DNA of 64,000 nt from assembly GCF_000005505.3 (NCBI RefSeq), contig NC_016133.3:25481008-25545007 (forward strand), given 5' to 3'. A program made the translations under genes and the position numbers. Positions 56,441 to 64,000 of this stretch are shown here, piece by piece. The notes under the pieces were generated by a model. That model did no database searches. It was not told the origin of the DNA and saw nothing but the letters and a program-made list of their open reading frames with translations. Each line of letters begins with the position of its first letter. Within the stretch, counting starts at the first letter, position 1. The stretch is from Brachypodium distachyon (lineage: Eukaryota > Streptophyta > Magnoliopsida > Poales > Poaceae).

Positions 56441-58799
56441 TCAAGAGATATTCCGGGAATCCAAGATGTTTAATTCACTCCTCAGCTCACAGAATCTGAT
56501 TTTGTCAACAGGTTTGGTGAAGATATCTGCGAGTTGGTTGTCTGTCCTCACATGGTTTAGGCAAATTTCTCCTTTGGACACATGATCTCTGAGTAAATGG
56601 TGTCGAATATCAACGTGCTTCGTGCGAGAGTGTTGGACGGGATTATTAGCAATCTTTATGGCGCTCTCATTCTCACACAGGACAGGAACGGCATCTACTG
56701 AGACACCGAAGTCTTTGAGGGTTTGCCTCATCCAAAGAAGTTGGACGCAACAGCTGCCTGCTGAAACATATTCTGCTTCGGTCGTCGACAAAGCAACAGA
56801 GTTTTGCTTCTTTGAAAACCAACTCACTAAGGATCTTCTGAGGAATTGGCAAGTGCCAGAAGTGGATTTTCTATTAACCTTGCAACCAGCATAATCTGAG
56901 TCAGAATATCCAACAAGATCGAAAGAAGCACCTTTGGGATACCAGAGACCGAAGCATGGGGTGTGAACTAAATATCTGAGGATTCTTTTCACTGCCATGA
57001 GGTGACAGTCTCGGGGATCTCCTTGAAACTTTGCACACATGCAAACACTGTACATGATATCTGGCCTAGATGCACAAAGGTAAAGTAAAGAACCAATCAT
57101 GGAACGAAAAACGTTTTGATCTACCGGTTTACCAGTAGTGTTGAGGTCAAGATGACCATTCGTCGGCATTGGAGTTTCAATTTCCTTGGCAGATTCCATC
57201 CCAAATTTCTTCAGCATATCCCTGATGTACTTTGTTTGAGAGATGAAGATTCCATTCTTCACTTGCTTGATTTGAAGACCGAGGAAAAACTTCAATTCTC
57301 CCGTCATGGACATCTCAAACTTCTCGGTCATCATCTTATCCAAATTATTCGCTAAAAATAGGGTTAGTGGAACCAAACACAATATCGTCCACATATATTT
57401 GACACACAAAGAGATCATCATTCATTTTCTTTGTAAAAAGTGTTGGATCAATTTTACCAATTTTGAAACCCTTCTGGACTAGAAACTTTCTGAGGCATTC
57501 ATACCATGCTCGAGACGCTTGCTTCAAGGCATAGAGTGCCTTATCAAGTTTACAGACATGATTAGGATGTTCTGGATCTTCAAAACCAGGGGGTTGTTCA
57601 ACATAAACAAGTTCTTCAATTGTTTCATTTAAAAATGCACTTTTCACGTCCATTTGATATAAAGTTATGTCATGATGATCAGCATATGCAAGAAGAATTC
57701 TAATAGCTTCAAGACGGGCAATAGGGGTATAGGTTTCACCCAAATCCAAATCTTCAACCTGAGTGAAGCCATGTGCAACAAGACATGCCTTGTTCCTCAT
57801 GACGATTCCGTCTTCATCTTGCTTATTTCTTAAGACCCATTTACTACCGATGACATTTTGCTTTGGCCTTTCAACGAGTGTCCATACTTGATTTCTCTTG
57901 AAGTTATTCAGTTCTTCATGCATAGCCATCACCCAATTCGGATCCGATAATGCTTCATCCGTTGCCTTCGGCTCAACTGAAGACACAAAAGAGAAGTGCT
58001 CATAAAAATTTGAAACACGTGAGCAAGTTTGAGTACCTCTTCTGATATCTCCAAGGATGAGATCGACAGGATGACCTTTCTGGATTCTTTTGCATATCTT
58101 CGGATGATGTACTTCACCACCAGCAGTGCTAGGTTGTGCTTCATTTGAAGCAGCAGTTCGTTCTTCAGCTGGGGTTGATGTTCCGGTTTGGTTAGGTTCT
58201 TCAGCATGTGAAGCAACTTCTTCATTATTGATTCCGAATTCACTTTGCTTGACTTCTTCTGGACGAATATCACCAATGGCCATCTTTTGAATATTACCTG
58301 AAATTTTTTCAATATCTATAGACATTGGCAATTGCTCTTCATGGGAGCCGTTAGCTTCATCGAACTGCACATCCTTAGCAATTTCAGCAACTTTTGTGGT
58401 GTTGTTGAAGACTCGATAAGCATGTGCATTCGAGGAATAACCCAAGAAGAAACCTTCGTCACATTTAGAATCAAACTTAGCTCGTCTATTCTTCTTGTTA
58501 TGGATGTAGTATTTGCTTCCGAAGACCCTGAAGTATGACACATCAGGTTTGCGGTTGGAGATGAGCTCGTATGGAGTTTTATTCAGGAGTCGATGAAGAT
58601 ACAGGCGGTTTGAAGCATGGCATGCGGTGTTGATGACTTCAGCCCGGAAACAGTCAGGAGTCTTGTGCTCATTTAGCATAGTCTGGGCCATTTCAATCAA
58701 TTGTTCGGTTCTTCCTCTCCACCACCCATTTTGTTGAGGAACATGAGGTGCAGAGAACTCATGCTTCACGCCAAACTCATCGAGGAATTCTTCCATCAT
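56441..58799 (-). pseudogene. Max1 pol: integrase end, RT, RNase H
   Basis: 58799-57345 holds the end of the integrase core (HVPQQNG, then WWRGR.EQLIEMAQTML where the catalytic E is at position E of 'TEQ') and the RT N-terminal half with YVDDIVFGSTN near 57370. A frameshift near 57350 separates this from 57421-56441, which carries the RT C-terminal part, the RNase H 'STTEAEY' motif (~56770) and 'HHLLRDHV'. The stop at 56441 is followed by untranslated sequence. The two overlapping frames imply a small indel in an A-rich run. Confidence 0.88.
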
Positions 58800-58845
58800 C
58801 AGGTTCTTGAATTCTCTTCCATTGTCACTTCACATGCCTTGATGG

Positions 58846-59660
58846 TCACTTCAAATTCTTGAAGATCTCAACTGCTGTGCTCTTATCATCCAAAAAGAAC
58901 ACCCAAGTGAAACGTGAATAATCATCAACAATCACAAATCCATATGAGTTACCTCCTATACTCATGTATGTAGTAGGACCAAACAGATCCATGTGAAGCA
59001 ACTCGAGAGGTCTTGAAGTAGACATGACATTCTTCGCGGGATGAGACGCTCCGATTTGGTTCCTAGCTTGGCATGCACTGCATAAACGATTCTTCTCAAA
59101 GGAGATGTTCTTCAGACCTCGGATGTGGCCGTCTTTGACTAGTTTGTTTAGATTCTTCATGCCCACATGACCGAGTCTTCTATGCCAGAGCCACCCTAGT
59201 GCAGATTTTGCAACTAGACACGTAGGGGGTGAGTATGAGGAGTCTTCAAAATTTACAAGATAGAGATTACCCTTTCTTCGTCCTCTGAAGACAAAAGAGT
59301 TATCCTTTTCTGAAGTAACGTACACATATGGTCTTGTGAAGCAAACGATTAGTCCATAATCACATAGTTGAGCTATAGATAGAAGATTATATCCAAGTGA
59401 TTCAACAAGAAGTACTTCATTGATAGACAAGTCATTTTGCTTAGAAATAGCAACTTTTTTCGAGACCAATTATTTTTCCCTTACCCTTTGCCACCAAAAG
59501 TGATGTTCTCGTGATGTTGAGGACAAAGTTCTAAAGAGCTAAACATTTTCTTCTCACCGGTCATGTGATTTGTACATCCGGAGTCCATGACCCATTCCTT
59601 TCCTCCGGATGCATATGCCTACGAAGAAAGTTAGGCTCGTTTAGGCACCCATGTCTTCAT
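58846..59660 (-). pseudogene. Max1 protease and integrase N-terminal part
   Basis: The protease active site DSGCTNHMTG lies at about 59595-59565, followed by a short open stretch and a frameshift near 59480. 59469-58846 continues with the end of protease, GAG-pre-integrase (WLWHRRLGHVGMKNL, CSACQ) and the start of the integrase core (HMDLFGP with the first catalytic Asp; VDDYSRF). It is separated from 58799 by a further frame break near 58830. Confidence 0.85.
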
Positions 59661-59663
59661 GGG

Positions 59664-60702
59664 TTACTGCACGTTAGCAGAACTTGAAAAACACACGGCA
59701 TCACGGATAAATGCAATGACAGATTTTGACACCCAAATTTGAGGTTTTGCATGTTCTCCACGCATTATGATTCCAGTGAAATTAGCCCTCACTTTATTAT
59801 CCTTACCCAGTCTCAGAATGTAAGATTCATTAACACGGAATATCGGATAAGCACGTGAAGTATTGGGACGCTTTGAAGCATCCTTGCGAGGATTCAAGTT
59901 TCCCACAAATTGAGGAACCTCAGCATACTTCCCTCTTCCCTGGACAAATGTTGTAGGGGGATATTGCTCGGGGAGCCAAGCATCACCGTTGACATTGTAC
60001 TTCCTCTCAAAACCGATACCTTCTTTGCGGCGGCCAGGAATTTGAAGACCAAGAATCTGGTTCAAGGTTTCAGTCCCTTGGTGACACTTGAGGATACCAG
60101 CCTCAATCTGCTTCTTCAACTTAGCATTTTCTTCAACCAGTGAGAGATCACTAGATGAAAGATTAGCGACAGCAGTGCAAGATTCACCAATAGAAGTAGC
60201 AATGCTAGAAGTAACATCAGGTGAATCATTTGAAGCAGGGAACTCAGTTTGAGTCACAGCATTTGAAGTAGTGATTTGAGGAATGTTGTGTAATGAAGAA
60301 TTGCATTTAGAACATACTTCAGAGGAATCATGGTTTTTAGGTAAGTTGATTAACTTAAGCATTGAGATCAAGATTCATAGATTTGAGATCCTCATAAGAA
60401 TTCTTCAGATTATCATGCCCAAGTTTCATCGGAACATAGTTAAGACTAGTCTCAGCATGAACTTTCTTCAGATCCTTATGAGACTCTTCCATGGCCCGAA
60501 ACTTATACTTGAGTCTTTTGAGTTCATTATCCATGTTAGTGTTCTTCTTAATCTCAGTGATAAGCAAATCTTCTTGCTTCTCAACAATGAACTGAAGTCT
60601 TTCATATGTCATGGGTTCAGATTCTTCATTATCAGTTTCATCATTATCACTAGAATTTATTTCAACTTCACTATGAGATGATACCTTAGAGGATTTTGCC
60701 AT
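59664..60702 (-). pseudogene. Max1 gag C-terminal region, coiled coil
   Basis: Two overlapping frames, 60702-60355 and 60371-59664, form one original region broken near 60365. The first is acidic then strongly heptad-like (LQFIVEKQEDLL...LKRLKYKFRAM), a likely coiled coil. The second has a CX2C pair (CSKCNSS), a Ser/Thr-rich linker and another coiled-coil stretch (LVEENAKLKKQIEAG). Long coiled-coil gag regions are typical of SIRE/Maximus elements. Confidence 0.75.
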
Positions 60703-61387
60703 GAAGCATGATGTGAGTTGCGATCGTCTCCGGAGGCATCTTCAGATGATGAGTCTGCAGAGTCGAACAGTGAAGTCTTCTCTTTGGCAGATGAAATAGC
60801 TATGGCCAATCCAGCAACACCGTCTTCAGACTCAGAATCAGATGATTCTTTAGATGACGAAGAGTCTGAGTTCCATTCACCAACATGTGCTCTAGTGTAA
60901 TACTTCCCCTTCTTGTGAGAAGAGTCCTTATTCCAATCCTTCTTCTTGTGGCAATCATGGCTCTTCTTGTGAGGATGTTTCTTGAATCCCTTCTTCTCCT
61001 TGTCTTCATTAGCTTTCTCGGGACATTCAGCGATGAAGTGCCATTTCTTGCCACAGTTGAAGCAAGCTCTTTTGGCCATATCAGATTTCTTCCGATGAGC
61101 AGATTTCTGATACTTGGAGGAGCTGGATTCACCTTGATGCTTCAGTTGTTTCCAAACTTTCTTCCAAACTTCTTATTGAACCTCTTCACAAACAGAGCAA
61201 GCTCATCACTGGAGTTGGATTCTTCATCAGATGAAGATGAGTCTTCAGATTTTTCACTGGAGCTGACAATCTTCTTGGATGATTTCTTGGCCTTGAGTGC
61301 AATGTTCTTCTTCAAACTGGATCCAGGATCATGGATCATCTTCTTTTCTTCCTGATCAAGCTCATAGGACACAATTCTTCCAAGCAT
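60657..61387 (-). pseudogene. Max1 gag middle with zinc knuckle
   Basis: 61387-61142 is Ser/Glu/Lys-rich and ends in 'ELALFVKRFNK', the stretch that precedes the zinc knuckle in this clade. A frame break near 61110 follows. 61079-60657 starts with CFNCGKKWHFIAEC (CX2CX4HX4C) and continues Lys-rich then Ser/Asp-rich. The gag N-terminus is missing because Max2 lies at 61397. Confidence 0.85.
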
Positions 61388-61396
61388 CTAGGTAGG

Positions 61397-62600
61397 TGAA
61401 AGATCGAGTACGTCACCCGGGGGGGTGAATGTGACCAGTTTTAATTCTTTCTTCAAAAATGAAGACTGAAGACAGTCACAGTACTTCAACAACAGAAATT
61501 ACACTTAGCAATTTTAGAGTAGCAGCGGAAAGAAGAAAGATGAACAAGTTTATAGTAGCAGCGATGAAGATAGAACACAATGAATCAGTTATACTTCAAC
61601 AGAGAGTAAAAGTTGAGGAATGAAATCACCAGGACTGAAGACACAGTGATTTGTTTTCTGAAGTTCAAATTGTTGGCATAATCCCACGTCTCCGTTGAGG
61701 GGGCTGAGTCACACAAGACTCGCGGACACACAAGTCCACCCAATCCTCCTGAGCTAAGACCTAAGTCTCGCCCAGTTACTCATGGTATATCTTGAGGTGA
61801 TCTCCGGACCTTCACAGACTGGTTGATGGCAAATCACAATCTTCGATTGCTCTTCAACACTGACTTCTAGCCGTCTAGGTGATGCCAATCACCAAAAGTA
61901 ACAAACTTCAAGTGCTCGGCTAGAGAGGGGATCCCATTCTTCATGCTCATTTCAGCTCTAAGGGTTTTATCAGGTGTCCTTCGGGGTGGGTTGTCTTATA
62001 TAGCCTTGGCCACGACTGATCTAGCCGTTGTGACTCGTTGGATAAAGTGATCCCTGAGACTCTAACTCACACCTATCACTTTGTCTCACAACGGTTAGAT
62101 TAGGTGGTCAAGCACGAAAGCGATAGATTTTCAAACACATTTGAAATCAGAGTGAAGACTTCACGCGGAAGTTTCTGTGAAGCCTGAAATGTTTCATTCT
62201 TCACTCCGACGAAAAACACTCACACAGAAAATGGTTTTCACCTAAGCTGAACATGAAGAATAGTTTTCACCTGAACCAGCTCCACACTTCAAACCCCCCT
62301 TAATAGTATGGCGTTCCTATACTCAAGTGAAGGAAAAAACTACGGAAAGACCTATGAAGAATGCTACGCTTCATGTTCTTCACCGTTCTTCACTGAGTTC
62401 TTCATACTTCAACTCAGTACCTGTACTTCAATTTTTAGGGGTCATCGATGCTGGTTAAACCAACTCTTCTAAGAAACTAAAACCTGAAACACTCAGTGTA
62501 ACTCATTAGTTCCTCAACCATGTTGTCATCATTCATCAAAACCCATACAGGGGCAAGGTTTCCTTTTCAATCTCCCCCTTTTTGGTGTTTGATGACAACA
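61397..62600 (-). repeat. Max2 3' LTR
   Basis: 1204 bp if its start is TGTTGTCATC (62600), followed by the CACCAAAAAGGGGGAG motif typical of SIRE LTRs. The exact start is inferred. TATA box on the minus strand near 61998-62005 (CTATATAA). Confidence 0.75.
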
Positions 62601-62704
62601 TTGGTTAAAGCTTCAATGATGGGAAAAATAAGTGTGAAGGTTTTAGCTTCTGAGTTATCTGAAGACTCCCCCTGAAGATATGCACTATATCCAGAGATAG
62701 GACC

Positions 62705-62839
62705 CTAAGGAACAACAAAACCATTTGTGACTGCTTCCCAAGCACGAGGGTTAGTAGATATAATGTGAGTCTTAATTTGATTTTTCCAAAAAGCATAATT
62801 GGTACTGCTAAGAACAGGTAACTTCCCTTCCTTAGACAT
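62705..62839 (-). pseudogene. Max2 gag start, 44 codons
   Basis: ATG at 62839, 41 bases after the PBS. The first 44 residues have the Copia gag start (LSSTNYAFWKNQIKTHI, WEAV). A TAG at 62705-62707 follows. The next bases (AGGGGGAG-containing, about 62660) look like sequence before a 3' LTR, so a deletion joined gag start to the 3' end region. Confidence 0.65.
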
Positions 62840-62879
62840 ACTTCTTCCTCTGGTGGTTAAACCAAAACAAGAAAACCTT

Positions 62880-62891
62880 GCTCTGATACCA
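62880..62891 (-). promoter_or_regulatory. Max2 primer binding site
   Basis: GCTCTGATACCA, the minus-strand TGGTATCAGAGC, two bases from the LTR start at 62894. Confidence 0.85.
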
Positions 62892-62893
62892 AG

Positions 62894-64000
62894 TGAAAGA
62901 TCGAGTACGTCATAGAGGGGGGGGGGTAAATGTGACCAATTTTAAGTTTTCTTCAAAAATGAAGACTGAAGACTGAAGACAGTCACAGTACTTCAACAAC
63001 AGAGATTACACTTAGAAAGTTTTAGTGTAGCAAGGGAATGAAGAAAGATGAACAAATTTAGCAGTAGCAGTGAAGTCAAGAACAGTAAGAACAGTTTTAC
63101 TTCAACAGAAAATACAAGAGTGAGGAACGATATCACCAGAACACGAAGACACAGGGATTTGTTTTCCGAAGTTCAGATTGTTGCCACAATCCTATGTCTC
63201 CGTTGAGGGGGCTGAATCAAACAAGACTCACGGACACACAAGTCCACCCAATCCACCTGAGCTAAGACCAAAGTCTCGCCCAGTTACTCGTGGTTAATCT
63301 TGAGGTGATCTCCGGACCTTACAGACTGGTTGATGGCGAATCACAAGCTTCCATTGCTCTTCAACACTGACTCCTAGCCGTCTAGGTGATGCCATCACCA
63401 AGAGTAACGAGCTTCAAGTGTTCGGCTAGAGAGGGGATCACATTCTTCACGCTCAGTTCAGCTCTAAGGGTTTTCTCAGGTGTACTTCAAAACATCTCCT
63501 TCAGGATCGCCACCGAAACCGATCGGGGTGGGTCGGCTTATATAGTCTTAGCCTTCGTCGATCTAGCCGTTGTGATCTGTTGGATAAAGTGATCCCTTAG
63601 ACTCCAGCTCACACTTTATCACTTTGTCTCACAACTGCTAGATTACGTGGTCCAAACATAAAGCGACAAAGATTTTCAAACACATTTGAAATCAGAGTCA
63701 AGACTTCACGTGGAAGTTTCTATGAAGCCTAAAATGCTTCATTCTTCACTCCGACGAAAAACACTCACACAAAAAATGGTTTTCGCCTAAGCTTAACATG
63801 AAGAATAGGTTTCACCTAAACAAGCTTCACACTTCAAACCCCCCTTAATAGTACAGCGTTCCTATACTCAAGTGAAGAAAAAAGCTACAAAAACGCCAAT
63901 GAAGAAAGCTACGCTTCACATTCTTTTCCGTTCTTCACTAAGTTCTTCATACTTCAAGCCAGTACCTGTACTTCAATTTTTAGGAGTCATCGATGCTGGC
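62894..64000 (-). repeat. Max2 5' LTR, runs off the window
   Basis: Matches 61397 to about 62452 in the same order with scattered differences and small indels (for example an extra stretch near 63488-63520). TATA near 63537-63546. About 150 more bases are expected beyond the window. Confidence 0.85.

Larger units (their letters stand above)
56281..61396 (-). mobile_element. Max1: SIRE/Maximus-type Copia element, coding part
   Basis: Minus-strand pol and gag of a Copia element with a long coiled-coil gag region, typical of the SIRE/Maximus clade. The left end continues at 1-508 beyond the Tek1 insertion. To the right, gag is cut by Max2 at 61397. 56281-56440 is 3' untranslated sequence after the pol stop. 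Confidence 0.85.
61397..64000 (-). mobile_element. Max2: SIRE-type element with a 293-bp internal region
   Basis: Minus-strand LTR (61397-62600), short internal region (62601-62893) and the start of a second LTR (62894 to beyond the window). The LTR ends CGATCTTTCA, and the PBS at 62880-62891 fixes its orientation. Almost all gag and all pol are missing. It sits inside Max1 gag; the left flank is GTAGG (61392-61396), and the matching TSD would lie beyond the window. Confidence 0.75.

Noticed and set aside
1..64000. Cellular genes, CRISPR arrays, rRNA or other non-mobile systems
   Set aside because: Nearly every segment could be assigned to an LTR, leader or retrotransposon coding region, and no other protein family was recognised.

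Overview
The window looks like grass (Poaceae, probably Pooideae) intergenic DNA made almost entirely of nested LTR retrotransposons. The evidence is a Tekay/Del-type Ty3 chromovirus with long LTRs, an Angela/BARE-like Copia element, SIRE/Maximus-type Copia elements and a multi-copy gag-only LTR family. I see no cellular gene, tRNA, rRNA or CRISPR array. Species cannot be read from the sequence.

The layers can be ordered from target-site duplications (TSDs). The oldest is Max1, a minus-strand SIRE/Maximus Copia element (1-508 and 56281-61396). Tek1, a plus-strand Tekay chromovirus, sits inside it as 509-56280, flanked by ACAGA at 504-508 and 56281-56285. Tek1's 5' LTR (509-17737) holds Solo-1, a solo LTR (1271-15588, GCCGC/GCTGC). 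Solo-1 holds GU-A+ (4161-14520), and GU-A+ holds the opposite-strand GU-A- (5685-10931, TTTCA). The Tek1 internal region has a PBS (17740), an ORF0-like reading frame (18130), gag (from 19318) and a broken pol ending in a chromodomain (~34670). Its gag is split by GU-B (19353-25657, GCTAC) and by the unrelated solo LTR Solo-2 (26002-30598, GAGAC). Tek1's 3' LTR (34704-56280) holds a truncated minus-strand chromovirus Tek2 (35261-46991), which itself holds Solo-3 (35319-37989, CTGGA) and GU-C (40400-45510). It also holds the complete Angela-like element Ang1 (48046-55924, TTCAA). At the right, Max2, an internally deleted SIRE-type element (61397-64000+), lies in the gag of Max1.

The most unusual family, here called GU (gag-U3), has LTRs of about 1012 bp (TGATATGG...GTATCA), an initiator-Met PBS, 5-bp TSDs and a single gag-derived ORF with no reverse transcriptase or integrase. 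In all four copies this ORF runs through the polypurine tract into the 3' LTR and uses essentially all of U3 as about 208 C-terminal codons, ending just after the TATA box. GU-B, the only copy with an unbroken ORF (723 codons), is a three-LTR molecule. It has two direct LTRs, then a short second leader, then a third inverted LTR that ends with part of the PBS, all inside one GCTAC duplication. Both outer ends are therefore U3 ends, and LTR2/LTR3 form a ~1 kb inverted repeat. GU-B is also a mosaic of two subfamilies. The gag-only class resembles the known TR-GAG type of non-autonomous plant element; the coding U3 and the three-LTR integrant are the parts I consider new or worth testing.

Other rearrangements are a 1035-bp block carrying a locus-specific junction (14641-15675) that reappears without gaps at 26335-27369, a fold-back LTR in Solo-3, and a target deletion at GU-C.
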